Shown: positions 7,239 through 14,897 of the stretch, piece by piece | Layout: every line of letters starts with the position of its first letter | Numbering within the stretch: the stretch's first letter is position 1 | Source: Bacteroidota bacterium | GTDB taxonomy: Bacteria; Bacteroidota; Bacteroidia; Bacteroidales; VadinHA17 | Direction: 5' to 3' | DNA length: 20,679 nt | Assembly (NCBI GenBank): GCA_030593185.1 | Contig: JAUVHQ010000006.1 | Span: forward strand, 1-20,679 | Translations under genes and position numbers: made by a program | Notes under the pieces: model-generated | Databases searched by the model: none | The model's input: the letters and a program-made list of their open reading frames with translations, nothing else | Told to the model about the DNA's origin: nothing

Positions 7239-7246
7239 CAAATATA
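7239..7246 (-). promoter_or_regulatory. Probable metY promoter (-7 element)
   Basis: The minus strand reads TATATTTG, a match to the Bacteroidota -7 consensus TAnnTTTG, about 40 bases before the 5' edge of the SAM aptamer. No TTTG -33 box is clear at 19-21 bases upstream; only a T-rich tract lies there. It is divergent from the trp promoter, about 65 bp away. Confidence 0.45.
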
Positions 7247-7311
7247 ATCCAAATGTTCCGGAAAAAAAATAGTCTTCAGAATTATTTTATAGAATTAGAA
7301 AATAATTAGAA

Positions 7312-7344
7312 TTTGTTTAATTGAAAAAAACTATTTATTTTTGC
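7312..7344 (+). promoter_or_regulatory. trp operon promoter, Bacteroidota type
   Basis: TTTG at 7312-7315 (-33 box) is followed, after exactly 20 bases, by TATTTTTGC at 7336-7344, which fits TAnnTTTGC. This matches the sigma-ABfr consensus for the phylum. Transcription should start within about 5-10 bases of 7344, directly at the trp leader peptide start (7352). Confidence 0.7.
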
Positions 7345-7351
7345 TGACCTA

Positions 7352-7435
7352 ATGAATTATATTAATAGAAATAACAGATGGTGGGGTTGGTGGACCTGGA
7401 TAAATATCCGGGATAGGTCGACTTTGCACTGTTAG
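7352..7435 (+). CDS. trpL: trp operon leader peptide (Trp-rich)
   Basis: A 27-codon ORF, ATG 7352 to TAG 7433-7435, too short for normal gene calling. Residues 10-16 read WWGWWTW: five tryptophan codons within seven (7379-7399). This is the hallmark of an attenuation leader peptide whose translation rate measures charged tRNA-Trp. The ATG follows the promoter -7 box by only 7 bases, so the mRNA has almost no 5' UTR. Downstream codons (Ile-Asn-Ile-Arg-Asp-Arg) encode the RNA arm that alternates between two pairings. An overlapping 12-codon ORF at 7378 (MVGLVDLDKYPG) has no such composition and is rejected. Confidence 0.82.
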   Translation: MNYINRNNRWWGWWTWINIRDRSTLHC

Positions 7436-7484
7436 TTTTCTTGTTTATGTAAATAATAGAATAAAGTATACAGACCTCCCGGAT
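7393..7484 (+). promoter_or_regulatory. trp attenuator: pause hairpin and antiterminator
   Basis: Three RNA segments can pair in alternative ways. Segment 1 (7393-7402, GACCTGGATA) pairs with segment 2 (7405-7419, TATCC plus AGGTC flanking a 5-base bulge). Segment 2 (7406-7419, ATCCGGGATAGGTC) can instead pair with segment 3 (7473-7484, GACCTCCCGGAT), 12 bp with a 2-base bulge. Segment 3 is also the 5' arm of the terminator. A ribosome stalled on the Trp codons (7379-7399) masks segment 1, frees segment 2 to capture segment 3, and prevents termination. This is the classical trp attenuator logic. Confidence 0.75.
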
Positions 7485-7501
7485 ATCCGGGAGGTTTTTT
7501 T
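7474..7501 (+). terminator. trp attenuator intrinsic terminator
   Basis: ACCTCCCGG (7474-7482) pairs perfectly with CCGGGAGGT (7487-7495) around the loop ATAT, followed by seven T bases (7495-7501). It sits 17 bases upstream of the trpE start, where it can only act as an attenuator. Confidence 0.9.
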
Positions 7502-7518
7502 ATTGAATAAAACTTATA

Positions 7519-8901
7519 ATGAAAACAATAAAACTAAAAATAAATAAAGAATTATTCCTTGCCGATACAACAACCCCGGTTGGACTGTATTTGAAGATGA
7601 GGGACGTATTTCCTAACTCATTCATGCTGGAAAGTTCTGATTATCATGGCAACAAAAACAAGCATTCCTATATCTGTTTAGACCCTATAGCCAGTATCGA
7701 AGTTCAGAATGACCAGCTAACACTTAGGTATGGAAATGAGTCACACAAATCAATAATTAAAAACAGGAGGGAAGTGATAACTGTTCTTAATTCTTTTATT
7801 CATTCTTTTAAAACAAGTGATACAATCCCGGTAAACGGGATTTTCGGCTATACCTCTTATGACTCAATAAAATACTTTGAAACAATAAAGCTCGATCATA
7901 AAAACAAAATACCCGATCTCCATTATACCTGTTTCAGGTTCATCATTCAGTTTGATCATTTCAATAATACTCTTCTTCTTATTGAGAACCAGCCTGAAAT
8001 GGATACATCAAAGATCGAATTTGTTAAAACCCTGATCAATATCAAAAGCTATCCACATTATAAATTTTCAATTTCAGGAAAAGAGAGCTTTAATATTGGA
8101 GAAATGGATTTTAAAGAAATGGTGTCAAAGTCTAAAGAGCACTGCAAGAGGGGAGATGTTTTTCAAATCGTACTTTCCCGGACTTTTAACAAGAGCTTCA
8201 AGGGGGATGAATTCAATGTGTACAGAGCTTTGAGAGCCATAAATCCTTCACCCTATCTTTTTTATTTCGACTTTGGCAGTTTCAGGATATTCGGTTCTTC
8301 TCCTGAAGCCCAATTAAAAGTGACGAATGGAAAGGCAATAATTAATCCGATAGCTGGAACATTTAAACGCACAGGCAATGATCAGGAAGATTATAGTTCT
8401 GCAGAAGAACTTTTAAAAGACCCAAAAGAGAATGCCGAGCATACCATGCTTGTTGATTTGGCAAGAAACGATCTTAGCCGTCATTGTAAAAATGTTAAAG
8501 TTGCCAGTTATAAGGAAATTCAATTCTACAGCCATGTAATTCACCTGGTATCTGAAGTAGAGGGGGAGTTAAACGATCCTGGAAACCCGGTTTTGATATT
8601 CGCAGATACCTTTCCTGCCGGAACCTTATCGGGAGCTCCAAAATATAAGGCAATGGAACTTATTGACACCTATGAAAAGTCCTGTAGGGGGTTTTATGGA
8701 GGGGCTATCGGTTATTTTGGGTTTAATAATGAAGTAAATCATGCCATAACCATACGAAGTTTTTTAAGCATGAATAACACACTAACATATCAGGCAGGTG
8801 CAGGAATCGTTTCAGATTCACAAGAAGAAAACGAATTGCAGGAAGTAAACAATAAACTGGAAGCTTTAAAAAAAGCCATAATTATGGCAGAAAAAGTATA
8901 A
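7519..8901 (+). CDS. trpE: Anthranilate synthase component I
   Basis: A 460-residue chorismate-utilising enzyme that, with TrpG, makes anthranilate, the committed step to tryptophan. The N-terminal domain carries the LLES-like feedback motif MLES at 36-39 (NSFMLESSDY), where tryptophan binds in TrpE, so allosteric inhibition is expected on top of attenuation. The catalytic domain shows FQIVLSRTF, FGSSPEAQLKV, INPIAGTFKRTG, HTMLVDLARNDLSRHC, PAGTLSGAPKYKAME and the C-terminal QAGAGIVSDS. Tryptophan regulation and the neighbouring trp genes exclude PabB. It is the first structural gene after the attenuator; trpG follows after 5 bp. Confidence 0.96.
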   Translation: MKTIKLKINKELFLADTTTPVGLYLKMRDVFPNSFMLESSDYHGNKNKHSYICLDPIASIEVQNDQLTLRYGNESHKSIIKNRREVITVLNSFIHSFKTSDTIPVNGIFGYTSYDSIKYFETIKLDHKNKIPDLHYTCFRFIIQFDHFNNTLLLIENQPEMDTSKIEFVKTLINIKSYPHYKFSISGKESFNIGEMDFKEMVSKSKEHCKRGDVFQIVLSRTFNKSFKGDEFNVYRALRAINPSPYLFYFDFGSFRIFGSSPEAQLKVTNGKAIINPIAGTFKRTGNDQEDYSSAEELLKDPKENAEHTMLVDLARNDLSRHCKNVKVASYKEIQFYSHVIHLVSEVEGELNDPGNPVLIFADTFPAGTLSGAPKYKAMELIDTYEKSCRGFYGGAIGYFGFNNEVNHAITIRSFLSMNNTLTYQAGAGIVSDSQEENELQEVNNKLEALKKAIIMAEKV

Positions 8902-8906
8902 TTATA

Positions 8907-9479
8907 ATGAGAAAACTACTTGTTTTCGACAATTACGATTCCTTTACATACAACCTTGTACATTGTATCAGGGAAATTGGATTTTCAAATATAGATGTGT
9001 ACCGGAACGACGAGATCACTCTTGAAGAGATTGACAAATATGATTTGATATTACTTTCACCAGGACCCGGACTTCCTGAAGAATCAGGAATTCTGAAAGA
9101 GTTGATCAGAACCTATTCAAAAACAAAAAGGATAATGGGAGTTTGCCTGGGACACCAGGCTATTGGAGAGGTATTTGGAGCTGATTTGATAAATCTTGAT
9201 CAAGTGTATCATGGAGTTTCGACTTATGTGAACATTTTAAATAGTTCGGAACCCCTTTTTAAAGAATTACCCCGAAGATTTAAAATTGGAAGATACCATA
9301 GTTGGGTGGTCGATAAAAAAAATCTCCCTGAATGCTTAAAAATTATCGCCGTTGATGAAGAAGACCAGGTCATGGCTTTAAGACACAGGGATTATGATGT
9401 ATGCGGAGTCCAATTTCATCCTGAATCCATACTCACTGATTACGGAAAAGAAATTATTAATAACTGGTTAAATTATTGA
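8907..9479 (+). CDS. trpG: Anthranilate synthase component II (glutamine amidotransferase)
   Basis: A 190-residue class I glutaminase that feeds ammonia to TrpE. It has the N-terminal FDNYDSFTYNLVH, the oxyanion strand LSPGPGLPEE, nucleophile Cys80 in GVCLGHQAIGEVFG, and His171/Glu173 in VQFHPESILT. The length is that of a free-standing TrpG, not fused to TrpD. Related PabA proteins look alike; position between trpE and trpD decides for TrpG, although it could serve both enzymes if no separate PabA exists. The stop TGA at 9477-9479 lies 5 bp before trpD. Confidence 0.95.
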   Translation: MRKLLVFDNYDSFTYNLVHCIREIGFSNIDVYRNDEITLEEIDKYDLILLSPGPGLPEESGILKELIRTYSKTKRIMGVCLGHQAIGEVFGADLINLDQVYHGVSTYVNILNSSEPLFKELPRRFKIGRYHSWVVDKKNLPECLKIIAVDEEDQVMALRHRDYDVCGVQFHPESILTDYGKEIINNWLNY

Positions 9480-9484
9480 TCCTT

Positions 9485-10477
9485 ATGAAAAGAATACTTA
9501 ACCACTTACTTGATCATAAAATGCTATTAAAAGAGGAGGCATATGATGTGCTTCTAAATATAGGGAAAGGCAATTACACAAATTCTCAGATTGCTGCCTT
9601 TCTGACTGTTTATTTGATGCGACCGGTGTCTGTAGATGAATTGGCAGGTTTCAGAGACGCTCTGCTCGACCTATGCTTTAGGATAGATCTTAAGGAATTT
9701 GACACCATAGACGTTTGTGGCACGGGAGGAGATGGAAAAAACACTTTTAATATTTCTACTTTAACTGCATTTGTGGTTGCCGGAGCAGGTTACAAAGTTG
9801 CCAAGCATGGAAATTATGCAGTTTCATCAGCTTGTGGATCATCAAATGTATTGGAACATCTTGGGTATAAATTTACAAACGATAATGATCAACTCAGGAA
9901 ACAGATTGACAAAGCCGGTTTTTGTATGATACATGCGCCCTTGTTTCATCCGGCAATGAAAAATGTAGCTCCGGTAAGAAAAGAGTTGGGCGTTAAAACT
10001 TTTTTTAATATGCTGGGCCCTCTGGTAAATCCTAGTTTCCCCCAAAATCAGATCATAGGTGTTTTTAATATGGAGCTGGCCCGTATCTATAATTATCTGT
10101 TTCAGAAATCGGATAAAAACTATCGCATTCTGTATAGCCTGGATGGTTATGATGAGATTTCGTTAACAAGCCCGTTTAAAGTTATTTCCAATAATTCAGA
10201 AAAATTACTCTTTCCAGAAGATATTGGTGTAGAGATGGTTGGACAGGAAGAGATATTCGGGGGAAATACCATTGAGGAAGCTGCCAAAATATTTCTTGAA
10301 ATAATTAAAGGGGATGGCACACTGGCACAAAACAATGTTGTGGCTGCTAATGCAGCATTAGCCATTCAATGTTTTGAAAAAGAAAAATCCATATTTGATT
10401 GTCTTGAAATAGCAAAGGAATCTTTAGCGTCAGGGAAAGCATACAGTTCCTTCAAGATGCTGATAAGCCAGAATTAA
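9485..10477 (+). CDS. trpD: Anthranilate phosphoribosyltransferase
   Basis: A 330-residue enzyme that transfers phosphoribose from PRPP to anthranilate. The start is set at ATG 9485 (MKRILNHLLDHKMLL); a TTG three codons upstream overlaps the trpG stop and is unlikely. The PRPP-binding motif VCGTGGDGKNTFNIST lies at 77-92, with KHGNYAVSSACGSSNVLEHLG at 107-127 holding further substrate residues, and NMLGPLVNP after it. The length is usual. It follows trpG by 5 bp, and trpC begins at the very next base after its stop. Confidence 0.95.
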   Translation: MKRILNHLLDHKMLLKEEAYDVLLNIGKGNYTNSQIAAFLTVYLMRPVSVDELAGFRDALLDLCFRIDLKEFDTIDVCGTGGDGKNTFNISTLTAFVVAGAGYKVAKHGNYAVSSACGSSNVLEHLGYKFTNDNDQLRKQIDKAGFCMIHAPLFHPAMKNVAPVRKELGVKTFFNMLGPLVNPSFPQNQIIGVFNMELARIYNYLFQKSDKNYRILYSLDGYDEISLTSPFKVISNNSEKLLFPEDIGVEMVGQEEIFGGNTIEEAAKIFLEIIKGDGTLAQNNVVAANAALAIQCFEKEKSIFDCLEIAKESLASGKAYSSFKMLISQN

Positions 10478-11284
10478 ATGAATATTTTAAACAAAATAAC
10501 AGCGCATAAAAGAAAGATCCTGGCAGAAAGGAAAATCTTATTTCCAACAAAACTATTGGAAGGCAGCACCTATTTTAACTCTGAACCGGTGTCTCTTAAA
10601 TATTCTATTGACATGAATCCCATACCCTGTATCATAGCAGAGTTTAAAAGAAAATCTCCTTCAAAGGGTATCATCAATAAAGATGCTGATATCATTGAAA
10701 TTTCAAAAGGATATATGAAGGCCGGTGCTACCGCGTTATCAGTGCTTACAGACACATATTATTTCATGGGGAAAAATGATGACCTGACGGCAGCCAGGAA
10801 ACATAATGACGGCCCCATACTCAGGAAAGATTTTACAATTGATGAATACCAGGTTATAGAAGCAAAATCAATTGGGGCTGATGCGATCCTGCTCATTGCT
10901 GCTGTTTTGACCAGGGATGAAATAAAAAAATTCACAGACCTGGCACATAGCTTAAACCTTGAAGTTTTACTGGAGATTCATGATGCAGGGGAGTTGATCA
11001 AAATGTATGATGAAGTGGATTTGGTAGGCATAAATAACAGAAACCTCAAAACATTTAAGGTCAGTCTTGATCATTCTGTAGAACTGGCCCGTAAATTACC
11101 ATCCGGTACCATAAAAATTGCAGAAAGCGGAATATCGGACCCGGCTAGTATAATAAAACTCCAGGCCTGTGGATTTAAAGGATTCCTGATAGGTGAAAGT
11201 TTTATGAGGGCGGCATCTCCTGCGCTTGAATGCAGGAAATACATTGAATTTATTCGTAAAGGATATGAAACTGAACAGATATGA
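10478..11284 (+). CDS. trpC: Indole-3-glycerol phosphate synthase
   Basis: A 268-residue (beta/alpha)8 barrel that closes the indole ring of CdRP with loss of CO2. Catalytic signatures include IIAEFKRKSPSKG with Glu55 and Lys57, the ALSVLTD strand, LRKDF with Lys117, IGADAILLIAA, VGINNRNLKTF, and the phosphate site IAESGIS. It is monofunctional; TrpF is a separate gene, unlike the fused TrpCF of E. coli. The stop overlaps the trpF start as ATGA (11281-11284). Confidence 0.96.
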   Translation: MNILNKITAHKRKILAERKILFPTKLLEGSTYFNSEPVSLKYSIDMNPIPCIIAEFKRKSPSKGIINKDADIIEISKGYMKAGATALSVLTDTYYFMGKNDDLTAARKHNDGPILRKDFTIDEYQVIEAKSIGADAILLIAAVLTRDEIKKFTDLAHSLNLEVLLEIHDAGELIKMYDEVDLVGINNRNLKTFKVSLDHSVELARKLPSGTIKIAESGISDPASIIKLQACGFKGFLIGESFMRAASPALECRKYIEFIRKGYETEQI

Positions 11285-11904
11285 AACTGAAAGTATGTGG
11301 AATGCGTGAACCAGGGAATATTGCTGATTTGATAAAAGTCAATCCCGATTATATAGGCATGATCTTTTACAGTAAGTCTCCCAGGTTCGTGAATTTACCC
11401 AACATTAAGATTAAGGAGGATATCCTGAAGGTGGGTGTTTTTGTTAATGAAAGCATCCCTGAGATATTAATCAAAGTTAAAAACTATAAACTTGACCTGG
11501 TGCAGTTGCATGGTGATGAACCTGCCCGAACCTGCCATGATCTGTTTAGGAAAAACATTAATGTTATTAAGGCCTTTTCTGTGGATGGATCATTTGATTT
11601 TGATAGACTTAATGAATTCGAACCGTACTGTGAACTTTTTCTGTTTGATGCCAGGGGAAAAACTCCGGGTGGAACCGGGAAACAATTTAACTGGGACCTA
11701 TTAAAGCATTACAGGGGAAACACAAACTACTTCCTTAGTGGTGGGATAGACCTGTGTGATGTATCTGCTTTACTTGAACACAGAGAAAAAGACAAGCGAA
11801 TGACAGGTGTAGATATCAACAGTAAATTTGAAATCAGGCCGGCATATAAAGACATTGAAAAAATAAAAAAATTTAAAAAGCATCTGATGAATGAAAAAGT
11901 ATAA
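11281..11904 (+). CDS. trpF: Phosphoribosylanthranilate isomerase
   Basis: A 207-residue barrel catalysing the Amadori rearrangement of phosphoribosyl-anthranilate to CdRP, the reaction before TrpC. The N-terminal KVCGMRE gives the general base Cys6, and LFDARG gives the general acid Asp123. LVQLHGDEP and the phosphate loops GKTPGGTGKQFNW and FLSGGID are intact. It is coupled to trpC by a 4-base start/stop overlap, and to trpB by a 14-base overlap or a 4-base gap depending on the trpB start. Confidence 0.95.
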   Translation: MKLKVCGMREPGNIADLIKVNPDYIGMIFYSKSPRFVNLPNIKIKEDILKVGVFVNESIPEILIKVKNYKLDLVQLHGDEPARTCHDLFRKNINVIKAFSVDGSFDFDRLNEFEPYCELFLFDARGKTPGGTGKQFNWDLLKHYRGNTNYFLSGGIDLCDVSALLEHREKDKRMTGVDINSKFEIRPAYKDIEKIKKFKKHLMNEKV

Positions 11905-13093
11905 ACATATGCATTACCAGATAAACGATAAGGGCTATTACGGGGGGTTTGGAGGAGCATACATACCTGAAATGCTGCATGCTAATATCGAAGAACTCAA
12001 GACGCAATATCTCAGGATAATTGAACAGAAAGATTTTCAGGATGAGTATAAGGACCTTCTATCTAATTATGTTGGAAGACCTACACCCCTGAGCTACGCA
12101 AGGAGACTTTCGACAAAATACAGGTCAAAGATCTACCTTAAACGGGAAGATCTGACCCATACAGGAGCACATAAAATAAACAACACTGTTGGGCAGATAC
12201 TGATTGCCAAAAGAATGGGTAAGACCAGGATAATTGCGGAAACCGGAGCTGGTCAACATGGTGTTGCTGCGGCAACGGTATGTGCCTTAATGGGAATGAA
12301 GTGTATTGTATATATGGGGGAGGTCGATATCAAACGTCAGTCACCGAACGTGACAAGAATGAAAATGTTGGGGGCAGAAGTGAGAGTAGTGAAAAGCGGT
12401 AGCAGAACACTCAAGGATGCCACAAATGAAGCCATCAGAGACTGGATAAACCACCCTGTCGACACATATTATATAATTGGTTCAGTGGTAGGTCCGCATC
12501 CATATCCCGATATGGTTGCCCGCTTTCAATCCGTTATCAGTGATGAAATACAAAAACAACTGAAAAGAATGGAAGGCAGGGAATTCCCGGATAAGGTCAT
12601 AGCATGTGTAGGAGGCGGCAGCAATGCAGCCGGGGCTTTTTATCACTTTCTCGATAATAAAGAGGTTGAGCTAATTGCAGTTGAAGGAGAGGGACTGGGA
12701 ATAACGTCAGGAAAAACAGCTGCAACCATCAGAATAGGTGAAGAAGGTGTTTTCCAGGGTAGTAAAACCCTCCTGATGCAGGATCACGAGGGTCAGATCG
12801 TTGAACCATACAGCATATCGGCGGGTTTGGATTATCCTGGAGTTGGACCCTTCCATGCCCATCTATTCAAAAGCGGGAGGGGAACCTATCTGGTTGCAAC
12901 AGATAAGGAAGCCCTTGCCGCAGCTTTTGAATTAACCAAACTCGAAGGTATCATACCTGCTTTGGAATCTGCTCATGCCCTGGCAGCCTTAAAGAAGATT
13001 GTGCTTCTCCCTGATGAAATTGTGGTCGTAAATCTGTCTGGCAGGGGGGATAAGGATCTGGAAATTTATTCTAAAAACGGGAACTATGAGTAG
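11891..13093 (+). CDS. trpB: Tryptophan synthase beta chain
   Basis: The PLP subunit that condenses indole with serine to tryptophan in the alpha2beta2 complex. Read from ATG 11891 it has 400 residues. ATG 11909 would give 394 residues, begin MHYQINDKGYYGGFGGAYIP (closer to the family start) and avoid overlap with trpF, so it is a strong alternative. In 400-residue numbering, PLP Lys95 lies in HTGAHKINNT, catalytic Glu117 in AETGAGQHG, and the phosphate loop in CVGGGSNAAG. The internal GAGQHGVAAATVCALMGM and the SAGLDYPGVGP region mark the TrpB1 (alpha-dependent) type. It overlaps trpA by 8 bp. Confidence 0.95.
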   Translation: MKKYKHMHYQINDKGYYGGFGGAYIPEMLHANIEELKTQYLRIIEQKDFQDEYKDLLSNYVGRPTPLSYARRLSTKYRSKIYLKREDLTHTGAHKINNTVGQILIAKRMGKTRIIAETGAGQHGVAAATVCALMGMKCIVYMGEVDIKRQSPNVTRMKMLGAEVRVVKSGSRTLKDATNEAIRDWINHPVDTYYIIGSVVGPHPYPDMVARFQSVISDEIQKQLKRMEGREFPDKVIACVGGGSNAAGAFYHFLDNKEVELIAVEGEGLGITSGKTAATIRIGEEGVFQGSKTLLMQDHEGQIVEPYSISAGLDYPGVGPFHAHLFKSGRGTYLVATDKEALAAAFELTKLEGIIPALESAHALAALKKIVLLPDEIVVVNLSGRGDKDLEIYSKNGNYE

Positions 13094-13862
13094 ATTAAAA
13101 ACACTTTTTAAGCATAAGAATTCCAATATCTTAAACATCTATATTACGGCTGGATTTCCAGCCCTGAACGACACAATTTTAATTGTACAGGAACTTGAAA
13201 AGGCAGGAGCTGATATAGTTGAAATAGGGATGCCATTTTCCGACCCGCTGGCTGACGGACCAACAATTCAGGCCAGCAGCCAGAAGGCCATTGAAAACGG
13301 GATCACTTTAAGCAAAATATTTGAACAGGTTATAGAGATAAGGAAGACCGTACAGATCCCTCTGATATTAATGGGATATTTTAATCAGGTCTTGAAATTT
13401 GGAGTGCCGCAGTTTTTCAGAAAAGCCAGGGAAGTGGGTATAGATGGTCTTATTATTCCGGACTTGCCCATTGATGTGTATAAAAATGAGTATGCAAGCC
13501 TGGTTGATGAAATCGATCTGGATCTGATATTCCTGATAACTCCACAGACTTCAAATGAAAGAATTAAAATGATAGATAAATTGAGCAACGGATTTTTGTA
13601 TCAGGTTTCATCTCACTCTACTACCGGAGCTCAACAAGATCTGCAAACTTCTCAAATTGAATATTTTAAGAGAGTAAAGACCCTGAATTTGGCAAATCCG
13701 ACACTTATCGGATTTGGGATATTCAATCACGATACATTTACCGCAGCTTGCCAATATGCCAATGGTGCCATTATTGGCAGTGCATTTATTAATGCTGTAG
13801 CTAATTCCACTGACCTGCCTTCAACAATTCATCAGTTTGTAAAAGATATTTCAGAATCTTAG
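13086..13862 (+). CDS. trpA: Tryptophan synthase alpha chain
   Basis: A 258-residue barrel that cleaves indole-3-glycerol phosphate and channels indole to TrpB. The catalytic pair is Glu46 in DIVEIGMPFSDP and Asp57 in PLADGP. GLIIPDLP, FLITPQTSNERI, YQVSSHSTTGA and the phosphate-site region GFGI are also recognisable. The common GVTG motif of loop 6 is replaced by SSHSTTGA, still with the usual TG. It is the last gene of trpEGDCFBA. The following 102 bp, convergent with cysE, show no hairpin with a T-run. Confidence 0.95.
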   Translation: MSRLKTLFKHKNSNILNIYITAGFPALNDTILIVQELEKAGADIVEIGMPFSDPLADGPTIQASSQKAIENGITLSKIFEQVIEIRKTVQIPLILMGYFNQVLKFGVPQFFRKAREVGIDGLIIPDLPIDVYKNEYASLVDEIDLDLIFLITPQTSNERIKMIDKLSNGFLYQVSSHSTTGAQQDLQTSQIEYFKRVKTLNLANPTLIGFGIFNHDTFTAACQYANGAIIGSAFINAVANSTDLPSTIHQFVKDISES

Positions 13863-13964
13863 CAAAATAAACAATATTGTATAATTTAGCAAAAAGTGTT
13901 GTTATTATCAGACTATAGTGTTTGCCTATAAGAACTTATTAAAGAGTATGTTAAACCATACAAA

Positions 13965-14897
13965 TCAGATTCCTGCTCCTTCCGAAAAGTAACTTTCCAT
14001 GGCTCTGTTTTGAACTATTTTTGAATTTGGAGGAATATTTTTAGTAATCCAAACATTTCCTCCAATTACAGAATTACCTCCAATCTTTACACGCCCAAGA
14101 ATGGTTGCTTCAGCATATATAATGACATTATCTTCAACGATTGGGTGCCTGGGGATGCCTTTAACTAAATTTCCATCGTCATCAACCGGGAAGCTTTTTG
14201 CTCCAAGAGTAACTCCCTGATAGAGTTTCACATGATTACCAATAATACAGGTTTCTCCAATTACAACTCCGGTACCATGGTCAATCATAAAGAATTCACC
14301 AATTTCAGCTCCGGGATGAATATCTATTCCGGTTTCTGAATGGGCCATTTCAGTAATAATCCTTGGAATTAAGGGAACCTCCAGATTAAGTAACTCATGA
14401 GCTATTCGGTAATTAGTTAAAGCACGAATTGAAGGATAACAAAAAATAACCTCCCCATATCCTTTAGCTGCAGGATCGCCTGAATAAGCAGCCTGTACAT
14501 CTGTAGATAGTAAATGACGAATATGAGGTAATCTGGAAATAAATTTTAAAGTTATTTCTCCCACATTATTTATGCAAGCTTCACAAGAGAGATCTGTTTT
14601 TTCATTGCAAGCAAAACATAAACCACGCCTGATCTGTTCGGAAAGGATATGGAAAACCTTATCAATGTTTACGCCCAGGTAGTATGGCATGTTTTCCTGA
14701 TTTAATGAAGAATTACCAAAATACCCCGGAAAAATGATCTTGCGAAGGAGATCAACTATTTCAGTTAAACTATTATTTGAAGGCATCAATTTTTCGTGAT
14801 CCGGAACATGAAAAACCATTTTTAATGATTTTGCATCCGATAAAGTTCTAACTACACTGGCAAGCTGATTTAATGTTGGCTTATTTATTTTTTTCAT
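13965..14897 (-). CDS. cysE: Serine O-acetyltransferase
   Basis: A 310-residue enzyme that acetylates serine with acetyl-CoA, giving O-acetylserine for CysK. The N-terminal helical half (about 1-185) contains DVQAAYSGDPAA and YRIAHEL. The C-terminal left-handed beta-helix (about 188-300) has hexapeptide repeats and the catalytic pair Asp192 (GIDIHPGA) and His207 (MIDHGTG), spaced 15 residues as in E. coli CysE. HVKLYQGVTLGAKS follows. Two features stand out: a C-X2-C-X7-C-X2-C cluster at 94-108, and a C-terminus ending GAGI, like the ...GDGI tail of E. coli CysE that docks in CysK. It overlaps cysK by 17 bp, downstream on the same strand. Confidence 0.95.
   Translation of the reverse strand: MKKINKPTLNQLASVVRTLSDAKSLKMVFHVPDHEKLMPSNNSLTEIVDLLRKIIFPGYFGNSSLNQENMPYYLGVNIDKVFHILSEQIRRGLCFACNEKTDLSCEACINNVGEITLKFISRLPHIRHLLSTDVQAAYSGDPAAKGYGEVIFCYPSIRALTNYRIAHELLNLEVPLIPRIITEMAHSETGIDIHPGAEIGEFFMIDHGTGVVIGETCIIGNHVKLYQGVTLGAKSFPVDDDGNLVKGIPRHPIVEDNVIIYAEATILGRVKIGGNSVIGGNVWITKNIPPNSKIVQNRAMESYFSEGAGI

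Noticed and set aside
7378..7416. 12-codon ORF (MVGLVDLDKYPG) in the trp leader
   Set aside because: It has no Trp codons; the overlapping frame from 7352 encodes the Trp-rich peptide and fits the attenuator.
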